DNA of 64,000 bases from Palsa-883 sp963826975 (GCA_963826975.1 CAWGZJ010000011.1:372001-436000), one strand, 5' to 3'; shown: positions 24,608 through 33,049, numbered from the stretch's first letter. Numbers and translations: made by a program. Notes: a model not told the origin generated them from the letters alone.

Positions 24608-25755
24608 TGTCCGAGCTCAAGTCCGCCGCGCTGTCGCAGTACCTCTCCAGCATCGAGGAGCTGATCGAGGAAGCCCGCAACGGCCGCATGTTCATCCTGG
24701 TCGACGACGAGGACCGCGAAAACGAAGGCGACCTGGTGATCCCGGCGCAGTTCGCCACGCCGGACGCGATCAACTTCATGGCCCGTCACGCACGCGGCCT
24801 GGTCTGCCTGGCGCTGACCCGCCAGCGCGTCGAGCATCTCGGCCTCAGCCTGATGAGCCGGCACAACGGCACGCGCCACCAGACCGCCTTCACCGTCTCG
24901 ATCGAGGCGCACGAGGGCGTCACGACCGGCATCTCCGCCCACGACCGCGCCCACACCATCGCGGTGGCGATCAACCCGGAGAGCGGGCGCGAAGACATCG
25001 TCACCCCAGGCCATGTCTTCCCGCTGGTGGCGCGCGAGGGCGGCACGCTGGTGCGCGCCGGCCACACCGAGGCCTCGGTCGATATCGCCCGCAAGGCCGG
25101 GCTGAACCCGTCGGCGGTGATCTGCGAGATCATGAACGACGACGGCACCATGGCGCGCCTGCCGGACCTTGTCGCGTTCGCGCAGCGGCACAACCTGAAG
25201 CTCGGCACCATCGCCGACCTGATCGCGCACCGACGCCTCACCGAGCGTCTGGTCAAGCGCGTGGCCGAGGGCGATTTCCACCACGTCGCGGGCGGCGATT
25301 GGCGTGCCATCGTCTACGCCAACACCGTCGAATATCAGGAACACCTGGCGCTGGTGAAGGGCGACATCTCGGGGCCGGAGCCGGTCCTGGTGCGCATGCA
25401 TGCCGTCGACCTGCTGGACGACATGATTGGCGGGCCGCACTGGATCGCCATGCACAACGCCATGCGCATGATCGATCGCGTCGGGCGCGGCGCGGTCGTG
25501 CTGATCCGCGAGCATCGCCAGACCGCGCTGGCCGAGCGCGTCAACCAGCTCGCGCAGAACCAGCGCCAGCCGCGCGAATTGCGCGACTACGGCATCGGCG
25601 CGCAGATCCTGCTCGATCTCGGCGTCACCAACATGATCCTGCTGTCGAACCGGCCGCGCACCATTGTCGGGCTGGAAGGCTACGGTCTGAACGTTGTCGA
25701 GCAGCGCGCGGTCGAACCGTCGGTGAGCGAGGCGGTGAAGTTCGATGACGATTGA
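24607..25755 (+). CDS. ribB: 3,4-dihydroxy-2-butanone-4-phosphate synthase with degenerate GTP cyclohydrolase II domain
   Basis: A 382-residue RibBA-type fusion. The N-terminal DHBP synthase domain (about 15-215) is intact: VDDEDRENEGDLV, SRHNGTRHQTAFTVSIEA, HDRAHTI, GHVFPLVAREGG and RAGHTEASVD, with the acidic residues and Arg/His needed for ribulose-5-phosphate conversion. The C-terminal domain aligns with GTP cyclohydrolase II over LLSNRPRTIVGLEGYGLNVVEQ, but it has none of the zinc-binding cysteines (C-x10-C-x-C) expected in the region VRMHAVDLLDDMIGG. It is therefore unlikely to open GTP, as in the RibBX-type proteins known from alphaproteobacteria. A separate ribA is expected elsewhere. 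Confidence 0.93.
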   Translation: MSELKSAALSQYLSSIEELIEEARNGRMFILVDDEDRENEGDLVIPAQFATPDAINFMARHARGLVCLALTRQRVEHLGLSLMSRHNGTRHQTAFTVSIEAHEGVTTGISAHDRAHTIAVAINPESGREDIVTPGHVFPLVAREGGTLVRAGHTEASVDIARKAGLNPSAVICEIMNDDGTMARLPDLVAFAQRHNLKLGTIADLIAHRRLTERLVKRVAEGDFHHVAGGDWRAIVYANTVEYQEHLALVKGDISGPEPVLVRMHAVDLLDDMIGGPHWIAMHNAMRMIDRVGRGAVVLIREHRQTALAERVNQLAQNQRQPRELRDYGIGAQILLDLGVTNMILLSNRPRTIVGLEGYGLNVVEQRAVEPSVSEAVKFDDD

Positions 25756-25792
25756 AATGGGCACCTGACATGAGCCCGGACATGAGGCCCCA

Positions 25793-25822
25793 GGGCATGG
25801 GGCCCTTGGGCATGGGGCCCTT
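25793..25822. repeat. Two tandem 15-bp repeats before ribH
   Basis: GGGCATGGGGCCCTT occurs twice in perfect tandem (25793-25807 and 25808-25822), followed by a partial third (CGGCATGAG), in the 85-bp gap between the ribB-like gene and ribH. Each copy carries GGGGCCC and an ATG. It lengthens the leader without an obvious ribosome-binding site. Confidence 0.7.
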
Positions 25823-25840
25823 CGGCATGAGCCTAACGGC

Positions 25841-26323
25841 ATGAGCACCGAGGACGCCCCGCTTCCGACGGCGCCGCGCATCGAGGGGCCGCCGCCACAC
25901 CTGCTGATCGTCCGCGCACCGTATTATCGCGCCGTGGTCGACGGCTTGACCGACGGCGCCCAGCGCCTGCTGCGCGAGGCCGGCGCCACCTTCGAGGTGC
26001 TGGACGTAGCCGGCGCCTACGAACTGCCGCAGGCGATCCGCATCGCCATGCGCGGCGCGGCAAGGTTCGACGGCTTTGTCGCCCTGGGCTGCGTCGTACG
26101 CGGCGAAACCGATCATTACGATCACATCTGCCGCGAAACGATGGGCGGCCTGATGGCAGTGTCATTGCAATTCGGCCTCTGCCTCGGTAACGGCCTGCTT
26201 ACCGTCGACACGATCGATCAGGCCGAAGCGCGCGCCGCCGCCGACGGCTACAACAAAGGCGCCGAAGCTGCCGCCGCGGCGCTGCTGCAGATCGGCGCGG
26301 CCCGCCGACTTGGCGCGGTCTGA
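25841..26323 (+). CDS. ribH: 6,7-dimethyl-8-ribityllumazine synthase
   Basis: Condenses the RibB product with the pyrimidine from RibD to give lumazine. 160 residues. Recognisable motifs are LLIVRAPYYRAVVDGL at the N-terminus, VAGAYELPQAIRIA (substrate site), VALGCVVRGETDHYDHICRET and GLLTVDTIDQAEARA, the last corresponding to the family's G(L/V)LT-x6-A region with the phosphate-binding residues. It is the final rib gene of the cluster and is followed, after a palindromic repeat, by nusB. Confidence 0.95.
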   Translation: MSTEDAPLPTAPRIEGPPPHLLIVRAPYYRAVVDGLTDGAQRLLREAGATFEVLDVAGAYELPQAIRIAMRGAARFDGFVALGCVVRGETDHYDHICRETMGGLMAVSLQFGLCLGNGLLTVDTIDQAEARAAADGYNKGAEAAAAALLQIGAARRLGAV

Positions 26324-26346
26324 TGGGCGGGGTCTGTTGGATGGAC

Positions 26347-26517
26347 CGAAGCAAGGCCAGGGGCTCTGCCCCTGGACCCCGCCAGAGGGCGCTGCCCCCT
26401 GGCCCCCCGCCCGCGCCCCAACCAAAATGGATGGATCCCAAAGGCTCTGCCTTTGGTGGGGGTCCAGGGGGCAAAGCCCCTTGGCGGGTTTCAGGGCAGA
26501 GCCCTGACCTTGCTTCG
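26347..26517. repeat. Compound GC-rich palindrome between ribH and nusB
   Basis: Outer arms CGAAGCAAGG and CCTTGCTTCG enclose further complementary modules (AGGGGCTCTGCCCCTGGACC, CCAGGGGGCAAAGCCCC, CAAAGGCTCTGCCTTTGG). It is related to the palindrome at 11074-11169 and therefore a second member of the same dispersed family. It fills nearly the whole ribH-nusB gap and probably folds into several hairpins in the transcript. Confidence 0.7.
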
Positions 26518-26552
26518 TTCGCCCGACGGCCCTGCCCATCGGGCCGCGGCTA

Positions 26553-27023
26553 ATGGGCAAGCGGCCGCGGACGGCGTCGCGTGTTGCGGCGGTGCAGGCG
26601 TTGTTTCAGAGCGAGCAGGCCGGGGACAATCCGGAGACGGTGATTGATCAGTTCGTACGGCATCGCCTCGGCGCGTGGCCGGAGGCTGATGGGTTCGAGG
26701 ATGGGCGGGTGCCGGATGCCGAGGTGCCGCTGTTTTCCCGCATCGTGCGAGCGGCGGTGTTGTCGCAGGACCGGATTGACGTGCTGATTGCCGAGGCGCT
26801 GCCGGTTGACTGGCCAATCGCGCGGATTGATCCGGTGTTGCGTGCGCTGCTGCGCGCCGGTGGAGGGGAACTGGCGATGCCGGATGGGCCGCCGACGCGA
26901 GTGGTGATCAACGAATATCTGGATGTCGCGCACGGGTTCTTCACCGGCGACGAGCCCGGCCTGGCGAACGCCGTACTGGATCGCCTGGCCCGCTCACTAC
27001 GACCCACAGAGTTTGCCGCATAG
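26553..27023 (+). CDS. nusB: Transcription antitermination factor NusB
   Basis: A 156-residue all-helical protein that binds boxA RNA with NusE (S10) in antitermination of rRNA transcription. Family landmarks are RTASRVAAVQALFQSEQAG at the N-terminus, LFSRIVRAAVLSQDRID, ALPVDWPIARIDPVLRALLRAG, and TRVVINEYLDVAHGFFTGDEPGLANAVLDRLAR at the C-terminus. Its place after ribH is conserved in proteobacteria; the next gene is usually thiL, which here lies about 29 kb downstream. Confidence 0.95.
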   Translation: MGKRPRTASRVAAVQALFQSEQAGDNPETVIDQFVRHRLGAWPEADGFEDGRVPDAEVPLFSRIVRAAVLSQDRIDVLIAEALPVDWPIARIDPVLRALLRAGGGELAMPDGPPTRVVINEYLDVAHGFFTGDEPGLANAVLDRLARSLRPTEFAA

Positions 27024-27026
27024 CGA

Positions 27027-27066
27027 CGTAGGGCGGAAAAGCCACGCCCCGGCTTTGATCCGGGGG
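27027..27066. repeat. Dispersed hairpin repeat (CGTAGGGCGGAAAAGCC family), copy 2
   Basis: CGTAGGGCGGAAAAGCC followed by CCCCGG-loop-CCGGGG begins three bases after the nusB stop. The 17-base leader is identical to that of the copy at 19394. Confidence 0.6.
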
Positions 27067-27116
27067 GTAGGCCTTGTGCAACCGGCGCCGCGCAGCCTGT
27101 GTTTCGTCGTGCCCGC

Positions 27117-27653
27117 TCAGGGATGCCGGTGGATCGGATCGACCCAGTAGACCGCTTCCGGCTTCTCGACCGGCTCGATATCAAGGTTGACCACCACCGC
27201 CTCGTTGTCGCTGCGCACCAGTACGCATTCCAGCGTCTCGTCCGTACTGGCATTGATCTCCTGGTGCGGCACGTAGGGCGGCACGAAGATGAAGTCGCCC
27301 GCCTCGGCCTCGGCAACGAACTCCAGATGTTCGCCCCATCGCATGCGAGCCTTGCCGCGCACCACGTAGATCACGCTTTCCAGCGCGCCGTGGTGGTGTG
27401 CGCCGGTCTTGGCATTGGCATGGATGCTGACCGTGCCGGCCCAGATCTTCTGCGCGCCGACCCGCGCGGCGTTGATTGCCGCCGCGCGGTTCATGCCCGG
27501 CGTCTGCGCGGTGTTGGGGTCGAGCTGGTCGCTCTTGATGACCCGCACGCCATTCAGCCGCCAATCAACCGATCCGGGGGCAGGGGCCCCCGCATGGTCG
27601 TGGCCGTGATGCTGATGCTCCTGATCGTGCTGATGGTCGTGGCTGTCACTCAC
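27117..27653 (-). CDS. Cupin protein with His-rich N-terminus
   Basis: A cytoplasmic 178-residue protein. The first 22 residues are extremely His/Asp-rich (HDHQHDQEHQHHGHDH), a likely metal-binding tail. The cupin barrel (about 80-165) has the metal motif GAHHHGALESVIYVVRGKA and the second motif GDFIFVPPYVPHQEINAS. There is no signal peptide. The fold suggests a metal-dependent enzyme or binding protein; the substrate is unknown. It is transcribed opposite to its neighbours, with a 250-bp upstream gap that contains no other gene. Confidence 0.82.
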   Translation of the reverse strand: MSDSHDHQHDQEHQHHGHDHAGAPAPGSVDWRLNGVRVIKSDQLDPNTAQTPGMNRAAAINAARVGAQKIWAGTVSIHANAKTGAHHHGALESVIYVVRGKARMRWGEHLEFVAEAEAGDFIFVPPYVPHQEINASTDETLECVLVRSDNEAVVVNLDIEPVEKPEAVYWVDPIHRHP

Positions 27654-27903
27654 GTGCGTGCTCCTTGCGGATCGGGCGCGACATCGTGCCTGGCCGCGCC
27701 ACTGTCAATCGCCAACCACGCACATCCCGACTGAAGGATTATTCGTCTCCGCCAGCCGGCTTAGAGAGAACATCTGCACCGCACGGCCAGGAATGATAGC
27801 ACATCGCTCTCGGCCTTTGTGGATGCCGGGCGATTTCGGGACGGGCCGACGTCTGCTACAATAGCGGGATCGCGGGCCGACGAAGCAAACACGGAGTTCG
27901 ACG

Positions 27904-28308
27904 ATGCCGTTCGATGAAGCCTCCGGGCGTCCGGGACGCCGACCGTCGCTCAATGTGCTGGGCGGCCAGCTCGACACCTGCTCAGTCAACCCGATGACCG
28001 GGTTCTTCCGCAACGGCTGTTGCGACACCAGCCGCGAGGACATCGGCAGCCACACCGTCTGCGTGGTGATGACCGCCGAGTTCCTGGCGTTCAGCAGGGC
28101 GCAGGGCAACGACCTTTCAACTCCGGTGCCGGAGTTCGGCTTCGCCGGCTTGCAGCCGGGCGACCGCTGGTGCCTGTGCGCCCCGCGCTGGCAGGAGGCG
28201 TTGGACGCCGGCGCCGCTCCCCACGTCGTGTTGCGCGCGACCGAGCAGACCGCGCTGCGCCATTGCGAGCTGGCCGACCTGAAGCGTTTCGCGGTCGATC
28301 TGTCCTGA
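27904..28308 (+). CDS. DUF2237 family protein
   Basis: Encodes 134 residues matching the DUF2237 pattern closely: NVLGGQLDTCSVNPMTGFFRNGCC near the start, then SHTVCVVMTAEFLAFSRAQGNDLSTP, FGFAGLQPGDRWCLCAPRWQEAL and a C-terminal CELADLKRFA. Conserved cysteines (in LDTCS, GCC, TVC and WCLC) suggest a metal or redox role, but the function is unknown. A TACAAT hexamer at 27857-27862 could be the -10 box of its promoter; no good -35 box is apparent. Confidence 0.88.
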   Translation: MPFDEASGRPGRRPSLNVLGGQLDTCSVNPMTGFFRNGCCDTSREDIGSHTVCVVMTAEFLAFSRAQGNDLSTPVPEFGFAGLQPGDRWCLCAPRWQEALDAGAAPHVVLRATEQTALRHCELADLKRFAVDLS

Positions 28309-28346
28309 CCGTTGCGGCCGCAACGGTCTTTGATGGGAATGGTTTG

Positions 28347-28712
28347 ATGGACGACGTGCTCGCTCTGCGCCCCTTTGTTCCGGCCCGGAATTTCGCGCTC
28401 TCCAAGCGGTTTTACCAGGCAATCGGGTTCGCGCTGACGCACGAGGACGAGCAAATTGCGATTCTGAAGCTCGGCAGCTTCAGTTTCATTTTGCAGAATT
28501 TCTATGTGCAGGAATTCGCCGAGAACTGCATGGTCCAGCTTCTGGTGCGCGACGTGACGACGTGGTGGCAACGGGTCGAGGGCCCGAAGCTGGTGGAAGA
28601 CTTCGCGGTGAAGCAGCCGCGTGCGCCGGCCATGCAAAGCTGGGGGATGAAGGTCGGTTTCCTGTCCGATCCGTCCGGTGTGTTGTGGCATGTGGCGGAG
28701 GTGCCGTTTTAG
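28347..28712 (+). CDS. VOC/glyoxalase-like protein
   Basis: A 121-residue protein of the vicinal oxygen chelate fold. It starts with ALRPFVPARNFALSKRFYQAIGF, continues with the beta-strand pattern IAILKLGSFSFILQNFYV, and ends with GFLSDPSGVLWHVAEVPF, typical of the glyoxalase/bleomycin-resistance/dioxygenase superfamily. The usual metal-binding H/E residues are only partly present, so catalysis is uncertain. It lies 38 bp after the DUF2237 gene on the same strand and is probably in the same transcript. Confidence 0.82.
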   Translation: MDDVLALRPFVPARNFALSKRFYQAIGFALTHEDEQIAILKLGSFSFILQNFYVQEFAENCMVQLLVRDVTTWWQRVEGPKLVEDFAVKQPRAPAMQSWGMKVGFLSDPSGVLWHVAEVPF

Positions 28713-28805
28713 CTGGCTGGTCCACTGGCGTTCTCGATGAAGCTTGTCTGGGCCGCCGTGTAGGCGGCGTGCGTGTTGGTTGGATCGGCGGCCAAGGGGT
28801 AGGAA

Positions 28806-29603
28806 ATGGCGCTCATTCATCACGTCGTCACAGGCCAAGGCGGACCTCCGATCGTGTTCGTGCACGGCTTTGCCTGCGCGCACACCGACTGGGACGCGCA
28901 GGTGGCGCATCTGTCGCCGCGCCACCACACCGTCGCCGTCGATCTGCGCGGACATGGGGCAAGTCCGGGCACCGCCGCCGAGTGCTCGATCGAGCGTTAC
29001 GGCGCCGACGTAGCCGAGGTCATGCGGGCGCTGGCCCTGCCGCCTGCGGTCCTGGTCGGCCACAGCATGGGATGCCGGGTCGTCATCGAGGCCGCCCTGC
29101 AGGCGCCAGCCCAAACCGCCGGCGTCATCCTGGTTGACGGCAGCCAATTCGCGCCCGTCATGGCAGCCGTCTTGCAGGAGCGCTTTGCCACGCCGGACGG
29201 CTACGCAACGATGACCGGTGCCATGTTCAAGGACATGTTCACCGCGCGGAGCGACCGGGCCGTGGCTGCGTCGGTCCTCGAGCGTGCGGCGCGATTGCCC
29301 CGACCGATCGGGGAGAAAATGATGACCGATCTGCAACGGTACGATGTCGGGCGATTGATTGGCTCGCTGGCCGTTCTGCGGGTGCCGGTCATGGCGCTGC
29401 AAGCGACCTACAGCAACGAGAAACGCGAGCGGCACACCATGAGCAAGGGACAAACCACGCCCTACCTCGACATGCTGCGCGCCAACATTCCGTCTGTGCG
29501 CATAGAGATCATCGCGGACACGGGTCATTTCCCGCAGCTTGATGAAAGCGCGCCGACGAACGCGTTGATCGACAGCTTCGTCGGCGCGCTGCGGGCGGGT
29601 TGA
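28806..29603 (+). CDS. Alpha/beta-fold hydrolase
   Basis: Encodes 265 residues. The oxyanion-hole motif VFVHGFACAHTDW is near residue 20, the nucleophile elbow LVGHSMGCRV near 94, and the catalytic histidine in DTGHFPQLDESAPTNALIDSF near the C-terminus. The charge-relay acid is probably in the strand before YSNEKRERH, but it is not certain. Such proteins include esterases, lactonases and C-C hydrolases. It precedes a flavin-dependent acyl-CoA-dehydrogenase-type gene, a pairing also seen in aromatic-degradation gene sets, but no specific pathway can be named. Confidence 0.85.
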   Translation: MALIHHVVTGQGGPPIVFVHGFACAHTDWDAQVAHLSPRHHTVAVDLRGHGASPGTAAECSIERYGADVAEVMRALALPPAVLVGHSMGCRVVIEAALQAPAQTAGVILVDGSQFAPVMAAVLQERFATPDGYATMTGAMFKDMFTARSDRAVAASVLERAARLPRPIGEKMMTDLQRYDVGRLIGSLAVLRVPVMALQATYSNEKRERHTMSKGQTTPYLDMLRANIPSVRIEIIADTGHFPQLDESAPTNALIDSFVGALRAG

Positions 29604-29684
29604 GCCCGTTGTTTCCGTCCGCTTGACACCTTGGCATGGCCATCGAAGCATCGAAACGCTTCGACCAAGGCGAGAAAACCCAGG

Positions 29685-30725
29685 GTGACCTACACGCACT
29701 CCACCGCGCCCGGCCAGGCCGAGGCGCTGTTCGAACAGGCGAGCGCCCTCGTTCCGGTGCTGGCCGCGCGCGAGGCCGCCGCCACCGCCGCGCGTGATAT
29801 CCCGCGCGAAACGATCGAGGACTACCATCGCGCCGGCATCCTGCGCGTGCTGCAGCCCCACCGCTTCGGCGGATACCAGGCGCCGTTCGACCTGTTCTCC
29901 CGCATCGTCGAGAAGCTGGCCGAAGGCTGCGCCTCCTCCGCCTGGGTTTATGCGGTGCTGGGCGAGCACCAATGGATCATCGCCTGCATGCCGGAACAGG
30001 CGCAGATCGATATCTGGGGCGACGATCCGCGTGCCGTCGCCTGCTCCAGTCTGGCGCCGCGGGCAACGGCGCAGCGCGCCACCGGCGGCTGGCGACTGTC
30101 CGGGCGGTTCCCGTTCTCCTCCGGCAGCAGCCACGCGCAATGGGCGATCATCGGCGCCCGATGCCCCGACGCCGCGGAACATGTCGCAACCCGCTACCTG
30201 CTGGTGCCGAGGCGCGAGATCGAGATCATCGACGACTGGCACGTGCTCGGCCTGCGCGCCACCGGCAGCCGCACGTTGCTGTTGCGCGACGTGTTCGTGC
30301 CGGAGCACCGCACCGTGGCGTTGCGCGATCTGTACGACGGCACCACGCCGGGCGCGCGCGTGCACCCCGACTACGACCTGCTGCGCGCGCCGCGCGGCTT
30401 CCTGGTGCCGTTCTCCCTGGCGCCGGTGGGATTTTCCCCCGGCCGACGCGCCCTGGCGGTGACCGCGGAGGCGCTGCGCACCAGGCTGTCGCGCGGCGTG
30501 CGACGGATGGCTGACTTCGAGGTGGTGCAATTGCAGCTCGGCGAGGCCGGCGCCGCGATCGAGGTCGCCACGCTGGTGCTGCACGCCCGCCGCGAGGAGA
30601 GCATGGCGATCCTGCGCAGCGGACGCGCGATCCTCGACGACGACATCCTGCGCAACCGTCGCGACGTCACCTTCGCCCTGCATGAAATGCCGCGGCGTCG
30701 TCGCCAACATTCAGATCCAGCGTGA
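29685..30725 (+). pseudogene. Acyl-CoA-dehydrogenase-type flavoprotein, 5' part (split by the 25-kb block)
   Basis: From a GTG at 29685 (an upstream ATG at 29631 is the alternative) the frame encodes an HsaA-like flavin-dependent oxygenase/acyl-CoA dehydrogenase: RDIPRETIEDYHRAGILRVLQPHRFGGYQ, GCASSAWVYAVLGEHQW, GWRLSGRFPFSSGSSHAQW and DDWHVLGLRATGSRTLLLRDVFVP. Near 30687 one base is missing, and the family sequence RGVVANIQIQRD continues in another frame to about 30725. There the foreign block begins. The last 58 codons (VDRLVEITGARAVYDSDPLQ onward) lie at 55747-55923. Rejoined, the protein would have about 405 residues, normal for the family. Confidence 0.85.
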
Positions 30726-30734
30726 TTGAGAGTA

Positions 30735-31245
30735 TGTCCTAGTTCACCTTGTGTATTGTTGTCGATAACGACAGTGTTCAGCGTCAGGATCGACTGCCCG
30801 GTCGGTGGGGCCGGACTCGGTGAGCCAATGGGTTCTCCAACGCCTGGAATTCCCGTGAAGCCGGTGGTCGGCGCCTGTGGCAGGTAACTTGCGTTGTCGC
30901 TGACGGTCAGGTTCCATTTGCGCCAAACAATTTCTTGGGATAAGTACAAATGCTGGAAGAGCCCGGCTCCATACGATGGCCCGGCAATGGTCCAGTTGTA
31001 ACCGCCGCCGTATTCCATGCTGAACGGAAAGCGTTCTTTTCCATTTGCATACTCCGCCGACCCGGAAAGTGTGCTCATCTGCCAGTCGCCCAGGCCACTG
31101 GAGAATTCGGCCATTTGCGAGTAGTTCAGAGCATAATGCAGTTCGCCCGTGATCGGCACGCTCTGGAACCCGCAGGCACAGCCTGCGCGCCGGCCGCGGC
31201 GCAGGTCGCGAGAAGAACTACTACGAGTTTGAAGGTTTTTTTCAC
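30735..31245 (-). CDS. Outer-membrane beta-barrel protein of the EPS locus, 5' part
   Basis: From a GTG at 31245, 12 bases after the export-protein stop, a signal peptide is encoded (KKTFKLVVVLLATCAAAGAQA). A missing base near 31160 shifts the frame; PITGELHYALNYSQMAEF then continues with alternating beta-strand sequence (FSMEYGGGYNWTIAGPSYGAGLFQHLYLSQEIVWRKWNLTVSDNASYL) and reaches TLNTVVIDNNTQGELG near 30740. There the alphaproteobacterial sequence starts. The missing 3' part is at 55102-55740. Barrels of this type sit beside Wza in exosortase clusters and may help export or anchor the polymer. Confidence 0.75.
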
Positions 31246-31257
31246 TTATTGCGTACC

Positions 31258-31866
31258 TTATGGAACCACAATCGTATCGCCGGGCTGCAGAACCAAATTA
31301 AAGGTGGGGTCGCCCTTCAACGCCTTCTTGTAATGCACCTGGATTCGTTGCTGTTTTTCACCGTCGTTGCGCAAGACGTAAATCTTTTTTGAATTGGCAA
31401 AATCCGTAAGCCCTCCAGCACTGGAAATCGCTTGCAGTAATGTCATGCCGGGAGTCATCTGTACCGGACCCTTCTTCCCAACTTCGCCGAGAAGGTAGAT
31501 GACCTTACTATTGCTCTGCGTCAGTACCACAGCGACTTCCGGATCCTGAACGAACTTCTTGAGTTTTGCCTCGATTCGATTTCCCAATTGCAGCGGCGTT
31601 AGACCAGCGGCCTCGACATCGCCGAGGAGAGGCATCGAAATCATGCCGTCAGGCCGGACCAAAAGACTGCCCGATAAATCGGACTGTTTCCATACCGTGA
31701 CGGAAAGCACATCCGATGCGCCGATGACATAGCTATCGGCCGCAGGTCCCCCAGCCGCAATAGCTACAGGTCCTTGAGCCGACTTCCCCGCAGGCTCTTT
31801 GCGCTGAGCACGGCAAAAGAAGCTTGGCACAATAAGCACCAAAATGAGAAGCCTTCTTAGTTTCAT
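31258..31866 (-). CDS. Polysaccharide export protein (Wza/OMA family)
   Basis: A 202-residue exported protein with an N-terminal signal sequence (LRRLLILVLIVPSFFCRAQ; FFC may be a lipobox-like cysteine). The Poly_export domain is seen as SYVIGASDVLSVTVWKQSDLSGSLLVRPDGMISMPLLGDVEAAGLTP, followed by a SLBB-type segment KVIYLLGEVGKKGPVQMTPGMTLLQAISSAGGLTDFA. It would form the outer-membrane channel for the polymer. It overlaps the regulator gene stop at 31863 and is followed by the barrel gene, so an operon running leftward is clear. Confidence 0.9.
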   Translation of the reverse strand: MKLRRLLILVLIVPSFFCRAQRKEPAGKSAQGPVAIAAGGPAADSYVIGASDVLSVTVWKQSDLSGSLLVRPDGMISMPLLGDVEAAGLTPLQLGNRIEAKLKKFVQDPEVAVVLTQSNSKVIYLLGEVGKKGPVQMTPGMTLLQAISSAGGLTDFANSKKIYVLRNDGEKQQRIQVHYKKALKGDPTFNLVLQPGDTIVVP

Positions 31867-32780
31867 AGTGCAACTCCGTTTCCGTTGGACGCAGACTGGA
31901 ATTCCGTTCCGATCTGCTTGAGCTTGTAGAGCAGGGCTTTGTAACTTATCCCCAGTTCATTTGCCGCGCGTTTGCGATTGCCCCCGGTGTTCACTAGAAC
32001 TTTGGAGATCAATTGACGCTCAATCTGGATCAACGCCGTGCGAGTGGCTTCCTTGAGCGAGAACGGCCTTTGCTGCCCATTCAGTCTCGCTCCCGATGCA
32101 GCTGCTTTGATGGCAGCCAGGGAGATGGACTGGTCTCCGATCGCAACAAAAGTCTTGATCGCCGTCTGCAGTTCGGGCAGGTTGCCAGGCCAACCGTACT
32201 CTATGAGGAATTCAAGTATGTCGCCATCAAGAACGGGTTTGGGACGATCAAACTGTCGCGAGTACTGCGTCAATAGCTCGTCGGCAATCAACGGAATCTC
32301 GGATTTTCTGCAACGTAGCGGCGAAATCCGGAGCGTTATGGCCGAGATGAAATGGAAGAAGTCCTCCCGCATGCGGCACGAAACGACATCCTCCAACAGC
32401 TCGCGGGTGGTACTGCATAACAGGCGGCTGGGATGATCTTGCTCAGCCTGAAAGTAGCTGTCCACGATCAGCCCCTGCAACTGATAGCCCAGGTCCCCAA
32501 CTTCTGTTAGATAAACCGTTCCTCTGGAGGAGAAGGCGGAAAGAATCTTTTGCGCGGTGCAATCGGCACCCTGTATCTCGGTAAAAATACCGCGACTTCG
32601 ATGGGATTGACCATGCACTTGCAACGCCACTGTCCGCTTTCCGACGCCCTTCTCGCCGGCGAGCAAAAGCGGAAAATCGGTTTCGGTAATCTGGGCCAGC
32701 GCTGGCTGGATCCTAGGCTCAATATAGGTAAACGACTTCGTCCGTCGTTTCGTACCTTGGATAGTTCCACTGCCTGGCAT
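31863..32780 (-). CDS. AAA+/Fis-type regulator lacking the GAFTGA loop
   Basis: Encodes 305 residues resembling the AAA+ and DNA-binding parts of sigma-54 activators. Walker A is GEKGVGKRT near residue 45, Walker B GTVYLTEVGDL near 88, the arginine-finger and sensor region follows around REDFFHFISAITLRISPLRCRKSEIP, and GWPGNLPELQTAI corresponds to the GWPGNvREL motif. The C-terminal Fis HTH is NRKRAANELGISYKALLYKLKQIG. The GAFTGA loop that contacts sigma-54 is absent, and the segment that should carry it is shortened. No receiver domain is present. It overlaps the export gene and lies divergently from the exosortase gene. Confidence 0.82.
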   Translation of the reverse strand: MPGSGTIQGTKRRTKSFTYIEPRIQPALAQITETDFPLLLAGEKGVGKRTVALQVHGQSHRSRGIFTEIQGADCTAQKILSAFSSRGTVYLTEVGDLGYQLQGLIVDSYFQAEQDHPSRLLCSTTRELLEDVVSCRMREDFFHFISAITLRISPLRCRKSEIPLIADELLTQYSRQFDRPKPVLDGDILEFLIEYGWPGNLPELQTAIKTFVAIGDQSISLAAIKAAASGARLNGQQRPFSLKEATRTALIQIERQLISKVLVNTGGNRKRAANELGISYKALLYKLKQIGTEFQSASNGNGVAL

Positions 32781-32957
32781 GAAAGCTCCCGTACCTGTGC
32801 CTTAGCAAGACGGGTTCCAAACCCCCGACACATGGCGAAGAAAAGCCCTTCTATGCCGTATATCGGCTCTTCGGCCATTTTTGTACGGCAAACGCGGAAG
32901 AAACGGTAAATGTTTTCCCTTTTACTCAAGAAATGTGTGACATTCATTTCCCAGGAA

Positions 32958-32977
32958 AGTGGAAAAACTTTTCCACT
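32958..32977. promoter_or_regulatory. 20-bp palindrome, candidate upstream activator site
   Basis: AGTGGAAAAACTTTTCCACT has 9-bp perfect arms around a two-base centre. It lies 73 bp upstream of the -24 element of the sigma-54-like promoter at 33050, in the divergent regulator-exosortase gap, a typical distance for an enhancer-binding protein site. A second, shorter palindrome (AAGGAACCTTCCTT, 33015-33028) lies closer. The regulator at 31863-32780 is the obvious candidate to bind, but this is inference. Confidence 0.55.
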
Positions 32978-33049
32978 CAGATCGAGCGGCTTATCCCCCT
33001 AAGCGGCAATTCGCAAGGAACCTTCCTTGGATTCAGCCGATCCGCAATT

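Noticed and set aside
27705..30710. A 1001-codon open frame on the minus strand
   Set aside because: It lies opposite four clear plus-strand genes (DUF2237, VOC, hydrolase, flavoprotein) and reads as their antisense shadow with Arg/His-rich composition.
30700..30740. Clean crossover between identical sequences at the block junctions
   Set aside because: A few bases at the left junction can be read as either gene, but the right junction does not repeat them, so a simple single-crossover integration through shared sequence is not supported.
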